From NCBI GenBank assembly GCA_017439555.1, contig JAFSIZ010000134.1, positions 1 through 61,867 of the forward strand: DNA of 61,867 bases, in the 5' to 3' direction. Below, piece after piece: positions 1-7,090 of this stretch. The notes beneath the pieces are model-generated. The model was not told where the DNA came from, did not search any database, and worked only from the letters and a program-made list of their open reading frames with translations. The DNA is from Oscillospiraceae bacterium. Lineage in GTDB: Bacteria > Bacillota > Clostridia > Oscillospirales > JAAYXM01. The position numbers were made by a program, and so were the translations under genes. How positions within the stretch are numbered: the first letter of the stretch is position 1; each line of letters opens with the position of its first letter.

Positions 1-546
1 GATATAAAAGAAGGAAATGTATATCTCTTTACATACTTTGACGAAAACAACCCGACAGACATATTTGAGGTAACGAGCTATGACACTTCTACCCTGAAGC
101 TGAAAAATGTTGAAGGAGATATGTGGAAACGCTTTCAGAAATACATAAATGACGGAAGCTATGAAAAAGCAGAACAAGAACGCAGAAATAGACTTGGCTT
201 GGCTGATGAAATTATGGAAGAAGAAAATCTTCCACCATTAGAAAATGATTCGCTTATATATTTAATAATGCCGCTAATAAATCGTAATACTTTTTATATT
301 TTCGTTTTGCCGATAATTATTGGCTTGATATTGGGAATAAGCCTTTGGAAAATCAAGAAAACCTATATTTTGTCAGGTGTTATGATTGTTGTGGGTGTAG
401 TATGGTGGTGTGTTTTATCTCAAATCAACACTCACGGTAGTGAAGGACCGGGACTTTTAGCTTTGATGTATTCTTTAATGTCAGTTGCTTTTGTGATTGT
501 TGAAGTAATTAAGTTTATTATCGGAAAGATAAAAACAGGGAGCTGA
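1..546 (+). CDS. Small integral membrane protein, 5' end outside window
   Basis: The frame is open from the first base, so the start lies upstream; about 181 residues are visible. A charged soluble part is followed by three hydrophobic segments near visible residues 97-117, 123-141 and 152-174, then a short basic tail. No catalytic motif is recognisable. The gene ends 4 nt before a 37-codon reading frame, so the two are probably co-transcribed. An internal ATG at 121 has a GGAGAT sequence only one or two bases upstream and is unlikely to be the start. I do not recognise the family; only the membrane topology is supported. Confidence 0.75.
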   Translation, partial: DIKEGNVYLFTYFDENNPTDIFEVTSYDTSTLKLKNVEGDMWKRFQKYINDGSYEKAEQERRNRLGLADEIMEEENLPPLENDSLIYLIMPLINRNTFYIFVLPIIIGLILGISLWKIKKTYILSGVMIVVGVVWWCVLSQINTHGSEGPGLLALMYSLMSVAFVIVEVIKFIIGKIKTGS

Positions 547-550
547 GATT

Positions 551-664
551 ATGAAAAAAGTAATTAGTATATTATCGCTCGTTGCAAGCGAAAAGCTCCG
601 CGCCGAAGGCATTAAGATTGATGAACTGACAAAAGATCAGGAAGAATATCTTAAATCGTGGTAA
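551..664 (+). CDS. Putative 37-aa small protein
   Basis: An ATG frame of 37 codons begins 4 nt after the preceding membrane-protein gene. A purine-rich GGGAGC sequence 7 nt upstream, inside the end of that gene, could act as ribosome binding site, so translational coupling is plausible. The N-terminal third is hydrophobic (MKKVISILSLVASEKL) and the rest is charged and ends in KSW. It overlaps only the untranslated leader of the next gene. There is no family signal; it could be a genuine micro-ORF or a remnant of a longer gene. Confidence 0.4.
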   Translation: MKKVISILSLVASEKLRAEGIKIDELTKDQEEYLKSW

Positions 665-684
665 AAGAAAAGGGAGGTTTGGGA

Positions 685-1470
685 ATGAAAATGCTGAGAG
701 ACAGATTCTGGATATGGGGGCATCCGAAGAATTGTTTCTATGAGTTGGGTGTTACAGATCGCGAGTCGGATAAATCATATTGCGACGGGATGGAGTATCT
801 CGGTGCAAAGAATATATTCTTCGTACCGATGGATTTCAAGGTCGATAAAGAAAAGGAGACGGCTCTTGCAAAGAATGTCGCTGAGCTCGGCTGGTCTATC
901 AACTGTGCGGCGGCTCATCCCGAAAATGTCACTGAAATTGCAGAGCTTAAGAAAAAATATGCTAACATAAGAATCGGCATATTCGATGATTTTTTCAACG
1001 AGGAGAACAAAGCCAATAATTATCATCTCTATACCCCCGAGAAAATGGCGGAATTTCGCGAGGAGCTGCATCGCGCTGGTCTTGAAATGTGGATGGTTCT
1101 CTACACGAAAAATTTCTCTGTCGGTATGGATGTCGTCAAATCATTTATAAAGGAATTTGACGGAATATCATTCTGGTTCTGGGAAAGAACGAGCCACGAG
1201 GATATAGACAGAAATATAGATATATTCCTTGAACTGGCAAAAGAGAAAAAGAAGCTCGTCGGCTGTTATCTTTATGATTTCGATAAGAGCGCGCCGACAG
1301 ACTCCGAAATCGTTCTTTATCAGCTCGATAAATATAAAGAGCTTATAAAGAAGAATGAGATAGAAGGTGTTATCCTTCATACAAACGGCGTCATAGCAAA
1401 GGGAGAGCAATATGAAGCTGTCGCCGCCGCGAGAGACTGGATGCAGAAAAACGGCGACGAAGAAATATAG
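685..1470 (+). CDS. Conserved hypothetical protein, probably TIM-barrel-like
   Basis: The protein has 261 residues. The ATG at 685 is chosen because GGGAGG lies 7 nt upstream; an in-frame GTG at 658 lies before this site and is unlikely. The pattern of repeated beta-strand then helix segments (NIFFVPMDF, RIGIFDDFF, MWMVLYT, GISFWFWER, LVGCYLYDF, GVILHTNG) suggests a (beta/alpha)8 barrel with aromatic and acidic residues at strand ends, as in glycoside hydrolases or sugar isomerases. No family motif could be assigned and no signal peptide is present, so it is cytoplasmic. A strong terminator follows at once. The fold is inference; the substrate is unknown. Confidence 0.8.
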   Translation: MKMLRDRFWIWGHPKNCFYELGVTDRESDKSYCDGMEYLGAKNIFFVPMDFKVDKEKETALAKNVAELGWSINCAAAHPENVTEIAELKKKYANIRIGIFDDFFNEENKANNYHLYTPEKMAEFREELHRAGLEMWMVLYTKNFSVGMDVVKSFIKEFDGISFWFWERTSHEDIDRNIDIFLELAKEKKKLVGCYLYDFDKSAPTDSEIVLYQLDKYKELIKKNEIEGVILHTNGVIAKGEQYEAVAAARDWMQKNGDEEI

Positions 1471-1480
1471 AGAAAAAATA

Positions 1481-1516
1481 AAAAGCACTTGCAAATCATA
1501 TTTGCAAGTGCTTTTT
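1481..1516. terminator. Bidirectional intrinsic terminator
   Basis: A perfect 15-bp inverted repeat (1481-1495 and 1501-1515) with a 5-nt loop is followed by T residues on the plus strand and flanked by A residues, so it can work on both strands. It separates the barrel-like gene from the minus-strand tRNA genes. Confidence 0.9.
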
Positions 1517-1590
1517 GGTGACCCGTAGGAGAATCGAACTCCTGTTACCGCCGTGAAAGGGCGGTGTCTTAACCGCTTGACCAACGGGCC
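1516..1590 (-). tRNA. tRNA-Glu (anticodon TTC)
   Basis: The reverse complement folds into a full cloverleaf with acceptor stem GGCCCGT/ACGGGTC (one G-T pair), anticodon stem CCGCC/GGCGG around loop CTTTCAC, and T-loop TTCGATT. The 3' CCA is encoded (1516-1518). It lies downstream of tRNA-Met in the same transcript. Confidence 0.95.
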
Positions 1591-1627
1591 ATATGTTGCG
1601 AGGCAAGATATTTCCTGCCTCGCGATA

Positions 1628-1704
1628 TGGTAGCGGCGGCTGGACTTGAACCAGTGACCGTTCGGGTATGAACCGAATGCTCTAGCCAACTGAGCTACAC
1701 CGCC
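1628..1704 (-). tRNA. tRNA-Met (anticodon CAT, probably elongator type)
   Basis: The reverse complement gives acceptor stem GGCGGTG/CGCCGCT, D-arm TAGCTCAGTTGG, anticodon stem TTCGG/CCGAA around loop TTCATAC, and encoded CCA (1628-1630). The anticodon stem lacks the three G-C pairs of initiator tRNA, so elongator Met is the best reading. Position 49-65 of the T stem looks like an A-C mismatch, which is minor. Confidence 0.93.
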
Positions 1705-1733
1705 ATATCGTGCTCCGATGAAAGAGCTTTGTT

Positions 1734-1762
1734 ATTATAATACACTTTATCGGAATTGTCAA
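1734..1762 (-). promoter_or_regulatory. Promoter for the tRNA-Met/tRNA-Glu transcript
   Basis: On the minus strand TTGACA (1757-1762) and TATAAT (1734-1739) are separated by exactly 17 bp, a perfect consensus sigma-A promoter, 29 nt upstream of tRNA-Met. Confidence 0.9.
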
Positions 1763-2108
1763 CCATTATTTTAAAAATTTTTTTAAAAGACCGAAAAAAG
1801 TCGCTTTGAAAAAGTTGGCAAAAAGTTGGCGTGCCAAAAAATAAATTTGTGGTATAATACACATCGTTACATGAGAAAAGGCGTGTAACACAGAACGTGA
1901 AAGCGATGCCGGGGGCGCACGCCCGCAGAGCTTTTGCGAGATGCAACCGCGTTGGTGGCAGTGTGGAATGAGAAAGAGCGGAGTAAGATGTCGTCGCTTT
2001 TATGCGCGCGAAAGACAGGCGACCTTACCGCAGGCGGCACGATGCCGCGTTTGCCTTCATACCAAAGCTGACAGTTGCAAAAAAATTTTTTAGGGGGGTA
2101 CTCTGACT
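1763..2108 (+). other. Non-coding stretch before the phage-like cluster, with possible structured transcript
   Basis: No convincing gene is present. TATAAT at 1853-1858 is a candidate -10 box with a poor -35. Downstream the sequence is GC-rich and can form several hairpins, among them GGGCG/CGCCC near 1915-1925 and GCGGCA/TGCCGC around loop CGA near 2034-2048. Position 2093-2098 carries a G-run that serves as ribosome binding site for the next gene. A frame without stops from about 1895 to 2090 lacks a start and has a highly basic, Cys/Arg-rich translation, so I do not call it a gene. Confidence 0.5.
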
Positions 2109-2804
2109 GTGTTTGATGAAACCAACAAAACAGAAGAGCAGGATATTGAGTTTGCGGAAAACCTGTCCGGAGACGAATATTCTGAAATTGAAGATTCCGG
2201 AATCGGCGACCATACCGATGCGGAAGACGAAATGGGCGGAACGCTCAGAATAAAATATAACGGCGAGGAGCGGGACATCACAATGGATGAGGCTCGCACC
2301 CTTGCCCAGAAGGGACTCAATTATGACCATGTCGTAGCGGAGCGGGACACGAAATACCGTCGTGAACTCGATTTTCTTGACAGGGTCGCGGCAGAGCAGG
2401 GCATGACAAGAGCGCAATATATGGCGTCTGTCGAGGGCGGCGCTGCGATGCACAACGGAGAAGATTACACAACGGCTCAGAGCGTGGCTTCGCAACGCGC
2501 TGCTGCGCAGATAGAGCGCATCAGGGAGAGTGTCGGTTTTTCCGGACCATGGGGCAAGCTTTTCGGAAAATATCCATCGCTTTCGCGTGAAAACGCTTAT
2601 GCACAGCTGTCGGATGCTGTGAAAGGCGGAATGACTCCGCTTGAGGCGTATCAGGCAAAGCTTCTTGAGGACAAAGAGGCGGAGCTTAAAAGCGCAAGAC
2701 ACAGCAATGAAGCGGCAAGACGCTCCGTCGGCTCTCTCGAGGGGGATGGAGACGGTGAGGAGCCGGACGATTTTCTCATAGGCTTCAATTCAATTTATGA
2801 TTAA
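2109..2804 (+). CDS. Phage scaffold-like protein
   Basis: This 231-aa acidic, helical protein starts at GTG with a G-run 10 nt upstream; an in-frame CTG at 2103 is a less likely alternative. The N-terminal 45 residues are strongly acidic and are followed by a conserved-looking module (IKYNGEERDITMDEARTLAQ, QKGLNYDHVVAERD) often found in the protein encoded just before the major capsid gene in Clostridia prophages. The C-terminal part is rich in charged helices. Position before the capsid gene and composition indicate a role in head assembly, probably as scaffold. The assignment rests on context rather than on a catalytic motif. Confidence 0.65.
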   Translation: MFDETNKTEEQDIEFAENLSGDEYSEIEDSGIGDHTDAEDEMGGTLRIKYNGEERDITMDEARTLAQKGLNYDHVVAERDTKYRRELDFLDRVAAEQGMTRAQYMASVEGGAAMHNGEDYTTAQSVASQRAAAQIERIRESVGFSGPWGKLFGKYPSLSRENAYAQLSDAVKGGMTPLEAYQAKLLEDKEAELKSARHSNEAARRSVGSLEGDGDGEEPDDFLIGFNSIYD

Positions 2805-2824
2805 AAAAGAAAGGAAATTAAAAA

Positions 2825-3880
2825 ATGGCAACGAACTTACATTCAAAATATTCAAAGAGCATTGAGGAGCACTACACCTTAGACAGTGTACTCAACGGCT
2901 GGCTTGCAAAAGATTATTCTTTCGCAGGCGTTAAGACAGTCAGAGTCGTAACCCCTGTTACGGTTCCTATGTCTGACTACACACGCAGCGGCGCAAACCG
3001 CTATGGATCACCGAAGGAGATGGAGGACATTGTCCAGGAGCTCACACTCACACAGGACAAGAGCTTCACGCTCACAATCGATAAGGGCAACAATGCGGAT
3101 CAGAACGGAGTCAAGGCTGCAGGTAAGATGCTTGCACTCCAGATTGCGGAAAAGGCGATACCGCTTATGGACAGCTACAGCTTAAAGCGTCTTTCACAGC
3201 TCGGCGGCAAGATTGTCGGTAATGCGACGGCGCTCACAAAGTCAAACGTCTGCGAGAGAATCACGGCAGGTACAACCTATATGGATGACTGCGAGGTTCC
3301 CACATATGACAGAGTTCTCTTTGTGCCGAGCGAAACATATGCAAAGCTCCGCCTTTCCGAGGAGTTTAAAAGCTGTGAGAACCTTATGGACAAATCACTC
3401 CGCAAGGGGCAGGTTGGTACATACGACAATATGCACGTTGTCAAGGTTCCGCGCTCACGCTGGCCGGAGAACGTGAACTTTATGATTGTACACAAACGTG
3501 CGGCGTGTGCGCCTATCAAGTTCAAAGATTCAAAGTATCATCAGGATCCGCCCGGCATTTCCGGCTCACTCATCGAAGGAAGACTCTATTATGACCTCTT
3601 CGTCTTCGGTGCGAAGTGTGACGGTGTATACGTCGAGGTAAACACTGCAAGCGGCGCAGGCACTATCTGTGAAATACCTGAAATTTCGACTTCGGGTGCA
3701 ATCACCTGTGCAACGGCCGGTGCGACAATCAAGTATACAACCGACGGATCGGACCCGAGATATTCCGCAGCGGCAAAAATCGGCACTGAGGCAGATATCA
3801 CGGAGGAGGGCACAACTGTCAGAGCATACGCATTCAAGGATGGGGCTTTCCCGTCAGCGGTTGCAGAAACAACACTTTAA
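2825..3880 (+). CDS. Phage major capsid protein with C-terminal chitobiase/Ig-like domain
   Basis: The protein has 351 residues and a ribosome binding site AGAAAGGAA 8 nt upstream. Residues 1-275 resemble P22-coat-like capsid proteins of gut Firmicutes phages (SGANRYGSPKEMED, DKSFTLTIDKGNNADQ, AEKAIPLMDSY, VPSETYAKLR, DLFVFGAKCDGVYV). Residues about 280-351 form a separate domain with KYTTDGSDPRYS and TTVRAYAFKDG, the signature of the chitobiase/beta-hexosaminidase C-terminal (CHB_HEX_C) Ig-like fold, here probably a decoration on the capsid surface. It follows the scaffold-like gene by 20 nt and is closed by a terminator. Capsid identity is inferred from family resemblance and gene order. 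Confidence 0.75.
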   Translation: MATNLHSKYSKSIEEHYTLDSVLNGWLAKDYSFAGVKTVRVVTPVTVPMSDYTRSGANRYGSPKEMEDIVQELTLTQDKSFTLTIDKGNNADQNGVKAAGKMLALQIAEKAIPLMDSYSLKRLSQLGGKIVGNATALTKSNVCERITAGTTYMDDCEVPTYDRVLFVPSETYAKLRLSEEFKSCENLMDKSLRKGQVGTYDNMHVVKVPRSRWPENVNFMIVHKRAACAPIKFKDSKYHQDPPGISGSLIEGRLYYDLFVFGAKCDGVYVEVNTASGAGTICEIPEISTSGAITCATAGATIKYTTDGSDPRYSAAAKIGTEADITEEGTTVRAYAFKDGAFPSAVAETTL

Positions 3881-3895
3881 TTTTTAAGTGTGCCG

Positions 3896-3926
3896 GCGGA
3901 GCGGGGATAACCTCGCTCCGCTTTTT
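3896..3926 (+). terminator. Intrinsic terminator after the capsid gene
   Basis: GCGGAGCG (3896-3903) pairs with CGCTCCGC (3914-3921) and is followed by TTTTT. Such partial terminators behind capsid genes are common in phages and keep capsid mRNA abundant relative to downstream genes. Confidence 0.85.
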
Positions 3927-3949
3927 CTATGAAAGGAGATTTTGAAAAA

Positions 3950-4336
3950 ATGAAAGCATATGATATATACAAGAGGACCTGCGCAATCATGTTTGAGCGC
4001 GAGGGCGAGGACAAGAGCTTTGCGGAAAATTTCATCGGAGTTCTCAATGCGCTTATCTGCGAGGCACTGCCATATGAAAATGCACATCGCGCAAGCCGCG
4101 GCATAAAAGAACTGGGAGCAGCGCCGCAGATCAGAAGCACGGACGAAGAGGTGGATATGTGCGAGGGAATCTGTGCCATCGCGTTGCCTTATGGAGTGGC
4201 ATCATATTTCTATCAGGATGACGGCGAGGGCTATAAATCGGCAGCATACCGTGAACGCTTCATAAGCGCCCTCAACGAAGCGGCACGCTATAGCTTTTCC
4301 GATATAACAGACGTATATGGAGGTGAGGGAATATGA
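3950..4336 (+). CDS. Phage head-tail adaptor/head completion-like protein
   Basis: This 128-aa protein starts at the ATG at 3950, with AAAGGAG 11 nt upstream; an ATG at 3929 lies in front of that ribosome binding site and is rejected. The helical sequence with CAIALPYGVASYFYQDDGEG and a predicted short C-terminal strand resembles small head-completion/adaptor proteins encoded directly after capsid genes. Its stop overlaps the next start (ATGA at 4333-4336), so the genes are translationally coupled. The call rests mainly on size and position. Confidence 0.55.
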   Translation: MKAYDIYKRTCAIMFEREGEDKSFAENFIGVLNALICEALPYENAHRASRGIKELGAAPQIRSTDEEVDMCEGICAIALPYGVASYFYQDDGEGYKSAAYRERFISALNEAARYSFSDITDVYGGEGI

Positions 4337-4620
4337 ACGGTGAAATTATGAGAGAAACCTTTTTATCGCTTATAACAGCTGATTTATATATAGTCATAGC
4401 CGCGGTTTATGGCATATGCTATGCGCTTAAAAAGGCAAGCTTTTTTGACGATCGATTCATTCCGCTTGCGGCAATAATTCTCGGCATAGGCTTTGAGCTG
4501 CTTGCATTTGCCGCAGCAGGAGGAGCTGTTCTGGAGTTTATATTGCGCGGAATCATATCCGGTATGGCGGCGGTTTATTGCGCCAATATTATAAAACAGA
4601 TTGGGGATGGAGGAAAATGA
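4333..4620 (+). CDS. Holin-like membrane protein
   Basis: This 95-aa protein has three hydrophobic segments (about residues 14-31, 43-63 and 66-86) and a charged tail. The arrangement ADLYIVIAAVYGICYALKK, then DRFIPLAAIILGIGFELLAF, then a Gly-rich last helix is typical of Hol44-type (superfamily V) holins. Start and stop overlap the neighbouring genes by 4 and 4 nt. It lies just upstream of a secreted-type glycosidase/SH3 protein, as in a lysis cassette. Holin function is inferred from topology and context. Confidence 0.6.
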   Translation: MNGEIMRETFLSLITADLYIVIAAVYGICYALKKASFFDDRFIPLAAIILGIGFELLAFAAAGGAVLEFILRGIISGMAAVYCANIIKQIGDGGK

Positions 4621-5411
4621 CATCAAAGACCCTGGAGGGCGGAAAGCTCTATAGCGTGCCTATGGTAGATATCGAATATATAGGATATTTCTATGCTGCA
4701 AACGGAAATGAGGAAATTAAAAATGCACGTGCGCGCATAGCGAAGCTGCGCGGCAGAACACCGGACTTTCTTATGAATGCCGAGTTGTTTGATTTTGACA
4801 CAAGAGCCGCGGCAAGCGATGTCGTGTCGGGTGGGGCGATTCACCGCCTGACAGAAAGCTACGGGATTGCGTTTCCGGGCAACAAAACAGCTGTTTTTTC
4901 ATATAAGAACAATGTTGCTGCGTCTGATTATGTCGGTGCGTATCCGGTGCTTGTCAGAAACGGCAGTGCGGAGAACTCAATCCCGGAAGGAATAACGGGA
5001 AAGCGCGGCAGGACAGCACTCGGAGTTTCGGACAGAGAGCTTTATATTGCGCTCATACCAGACAGCACAGGTGCGACACTCGGAACACTCAGACGAGCCT
5101 TTGTTTCTGCAGGTGCTGAAAACGCTATAAATCTCGACGGTGGGGGCAGTACACAGTTTTATGCGCCGCTTGGCAATCATTTTTCAGGCAGACGTGTGCG
5201 CGGCTTCATCGGGATATGGATACGCGGCGGAGATATCAGATATGTAAAGGTGAGAACGAGCCTTAATGTGCGAAGTGCACCGGGGATATTGAACAAGCGT
5301 GTCGGCAGGCTTTATAACGGAGATGCCGTTACAGTGCTTGAGGAAAAGAACGGCTGGGCGCGAATATCATCGGGCTGGGTTTCCGCAAAATATCTTGTGA
5401 AGAAGACATAG
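4617..5411 (+). CDS. Phosphodiester glycosidase-like (NAGPA) protein with C-terminal SH3 domain
   Basis: This 264-aa protein starts at ATG 4617, overlapping the previous stop; a GGAGG lies only 3 nt upstream, and GGGG a little further away. Residues about 60-205 match the NAGPA/phosphodiester glycosidase family, with the diagnostic TALGVSDRELYIALI and NLDGGGSTQF motifs. Residues about 210-264 form a bacterial SH3 domain (VRTSLNVRSAPG, GWARISSGWVSAKYL) that commonly binds cell-wall peptides. No signal peptide is visible, so release would need the neighbouring holin-like proteins. In phage clusters this architecture replaces a classical endolysin; whether it cuts peptidoglycan, teichoic acid or another glycan is not known. 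Confidence 0.8.
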   Translation: MTSKTLEGGKLYSVPMVDIEYIGYFYAANGNEEIKNARARIAKLRGRTPDFLMNAELFDFDTRAAASDVVSGGAIHRLTESYGIAFPGNKTAVFSYKNNVAASDYVGAYPVLVRNGSAENSIPEGITGKRGRTALGVSDRELYIALIPDSTGATLGTLRRAFVSAGAENAINLDGGGSTQFYAPLGNHFSGRRVRGFIGIWIRGGDIRYVKVRTSLNVRSAPGILNKRVGRLYNGDAVTVLEEKNGWARISSGWVSAKYLVKKT

Positions 5412-5429
5412 GAGCAGGGAGAACGGAAG

Positions 5430-5624
5430 ATGGAATATGTAACCTGTGAAACGTGTGCAGTGCACCGGGAGAAGATAGATGAGCGGCTGAATCAGGGCGA
5501 TGTGAGGTTTGAGCGGCTTGAAACAAAGCTCGACACGCTCATATCGACAAATCGCCTGATTGCCGGCTCGATAATCGGCGGAGTGGTTACGATTATCGTG
5601 ACACTGCTGCTGAAGGGCATATAA
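5430..5624 (+). CDS. XhlA-like holin/haemolysin accessory protein
   Basis: This 64-aa protein has an N-terminal amphipathic coiled-coil-like stretch with an ERLETKLDTLIST heptad pattern and one C-terminal transmembrane helix (about residues 41-62, GSIIGGVVTIIVTLLL). That layout is typical of XhlA-family proteins that assist holins in Bacillus and Clostridium phages. Spacing to the upstream gene is 18 nt with a weak purine-rich ribosome binding site. It completes the lysis module. Confidence 0.7.
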   Translation: MEYVTCETCAVHREKIDERLNQGDVRFERLETKLDTLISTNRLIAGSIIGGVVTIIVTLLLKGI

Positions 5625-5628
5625 GAAA

Positions 5629-5657
5629 TTGACGAGGGGAGAAGTGTGTGGTAAAAT
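5629..5657 (+). promoter_or_regulatory. Promoter for the 448-aa protein gene
   Basis: TTGACG (5629-5634) and TAAAAT (5652-5657) have a 17-bp spacer. The promoter lies 57 nt before the start at 5715 and separates this gene from the phage-like lysis module. Confidence 0.7.
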
Positions 5658-5714
5658 TAAATAAAACATATGCTTCTCCTTTGAATTTGAAAACAAAAGA
5701 AAGGAAGAAGATAT

Positions 5715-7061
5715 ATGAGAAAAAGTAATAGAATGAAGTGGCTTGGCGTTCTGGAAAAGCAAATGCGACCGCATAAAGAAACGTTTATGGATTATGCGCC
5801 GTCAGAGCTGCCACCCGGAAACGCGAAAACGCGCACAACAGCGCAGATATTGCCTGCGCAGAGCAAGGCGGCGAGCACTTCGGGAAAGAAAAGAACCTTT
5901 GGGACGAGCTTGGCGGAAAGCATAGATGTGCCGGACCTTACATCGGGCTATGATTGGCAGAACGACCAGCAGGAGCGACTCAGGCGCTTCGGCATAAAGC
6001 CAACAGCGCACACTGCGCCGACCACACCTCAGACAACAAGAACGCAGAACAGAAATACATATGCCGCGAGGCAACAGGCAGAACAGGATGAGCCCTTAAT
6101 CACAACTTTGCCAAACGGCGAAGAGGTTTTCACCCCAAAAGGCGAAGCAGCCTTCCTCGAAGGCTTTGCGAGCATCTATGAGGATGAGCCAACCACACCT
6201 CAGGCAACAAGAACGCAGAACAGAGACGCATATGATTCGCGCGTCCGCGCAGCATATGCGGAAAGAGAAAGACAGAACGGGATATTTCCTAAAGCAGAGC
6301 TTCATCCTGCACCTGCGTGGTATTTGCCTGAAAAAGAAACAAATGATCCGATAATGCAGGTGGGAAATGAATATGGCACAAAGATTATTGATGATATATT
6401 CAAACAAGGCTGGTCGGGTGACTATGGTGTCGAAAGGGTAACCGATCCAATGTCTCCGATATATAACAGCAGATATAGAGATGCAATTAAAGATGTATCT
6501 ATGGATAGAGCAAAGGCGGATTATGTTGCCGGGATCGGGGCTGGTGGTGAATTGGCTCTTGGAGCATACTCTAACATCGATGAATATTCAGCGTATGCCG
6601 GAGGAGCGCAATTAAGTGCGTATTTGTTAGAAAAAACAGCTGCCAACGTGTTTCAGAAAGGAATGGCAAAAGCAATGAGTTATGCAGCCCCTATTGCAGG
6701 GATAGCATATACATTAGCCATCGGTGATGTTGGAGAAGCAGTTCAAACATATCAAAACCTTTCGAAAAACAATCCACGAGCAAGGCAGAGTCAAAGTGTT
6801 CTTGACTATTTGGAAGGCAGTGATTACAGGTATCTTGTCGATAATGAAAAATCGAGAGAAAAATTTATTCAGGCTTTAAGGGGTGAACTTGAAAGTTTGA
6901 AGGCGACAGAACGAATTGGGTATCTTCCTTATGAAGAAAGCGAAACTGTAAAACAACGAGCGGTTGATATGCTTATGCGAATAATTCATCTGAATGAACA
7001 GTATGAGTTATATAGCAAAAAGAGGGATGCCGGAATTCGCGAAGCAATGAAGAATTATTAA
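5715..7061 (+). CDS. 448-aa protein of unknown function, possible modular effector
   Basis: GAAAGGAAGAAG gives a good ribosome binding site. The N-terminal half (to about residue 210) is low in complexity, rich in Thr/Gln/Pro/Arg, and contains a direct peptide repeat (TTPQTTRTQNR and TTPQATRTQNR). Residues about 210-345 are helical with a Gly/Ala-rich, weakly hydrophobic core (AGIGAGGELALGAYSN, YAAPIAGIAYTLAIG). The end is charged (NEQYELYSKKRDAG). There is no signal peptide and no enzyme motif. The last 28 codons recur almost unchanged 795 bp downstream as an orphan tail. A membrane-protein gene follows at 7091. Long linker, variable-looking core, duplicated tail and linked membrane proteins suggest an effector/immunity locus, but this is inference; a phage structural protein is the alternative. 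Confidence 0.6.
   Translation: MRKSNRMKWLGVLEKQMRPHKETFMDYAPSELPPGNAKTRTTAQILPAQSKAASTSGKKRTFGTSLAESIDVPDLTSGYDWQNDQQERLRRFGIKPTAHTAPTTPQTTRTQNRNTYAARQQAEQDEPLITTLPNGEEVFTPKGEAAFLEGFASIYEDEPTTPQATRTQNRDAYDSRVRAAYAERERQNGIFPKAELHPAPAWYLPEKETNDPIMQVGNEYGTKIIDDIFKQGWSGDYGVERVTDPMSPIYNSRYRDAIKDVSMDRAKADYVAGIGAGGELALGAYSNIDEYSAYAGGAQLSAYLLEKTAANVFQKGMAKAMSYAAPIAGIAYTLAIGDVGEAVQTYQNLSKNNPRARQSQSVLDYLEGSDYRYLVDNEKSREKFIQALRGELESLKATERIGYLPYEESETVKQRAVDMLMRIIHLNEQYELYSKKRDAGIREAMKNY
6021..6232 (+). repeat. Pair of about 41-bp direct repeats inside the 448-aa gene
   Basis: Copies at 6021-6061 and 6192-6232 differ at only four positions and encode the repeated Thr/Gln/Arg-rich peptide. The intervening 130 bp could be lost or duplicated by recombination. 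Confidence 0.85.
6975..7057 (+). repeat. 83-bp direct repeat, copy 1 (3' end of the 448-aa gene)
   Basis: This segment recurs at 7770-7852 with 81 of 83 positions identical. It encodes the C-terminus of the 448-aa protein. Confidence 0.95.
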
Positions 7062-7090
7062 AAATAGTTTCAAGCAGGAGTGGAGAGAAA

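Noticed and set aside
1168..1689. Antisense reading frame covering both tRNA genes
   Set aside because: It runs through two tRNAs and a terminator and has no start signal.
1516..1704. Phage attachment site in a tRNA gene
   Set aside because: The phage-like cluster lies on the 5' side of the tRNAs, no integrase is present and no duplicated tRNA 3' end was found.
1628..1704. Defective tRNA-Met because of an A-C mismatch at 49-65
   Set aside because: All other stems and the encoded CCA are intact, and a single T-stem end mismatch is tolerated.
2025..2702. Long antisense reading frame (225 codons) over the scaffold-like gene
   Set aside because: It is a shadow of the real gene: no ribosome binding site, Arg/Ser/Cys/Phe-rich composition and no domain-like pattern.
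6021..6232. CRISPR-like array
   Set aside because: Only two copies exist, they are coding and not evenly spaced; no cas genes are present.
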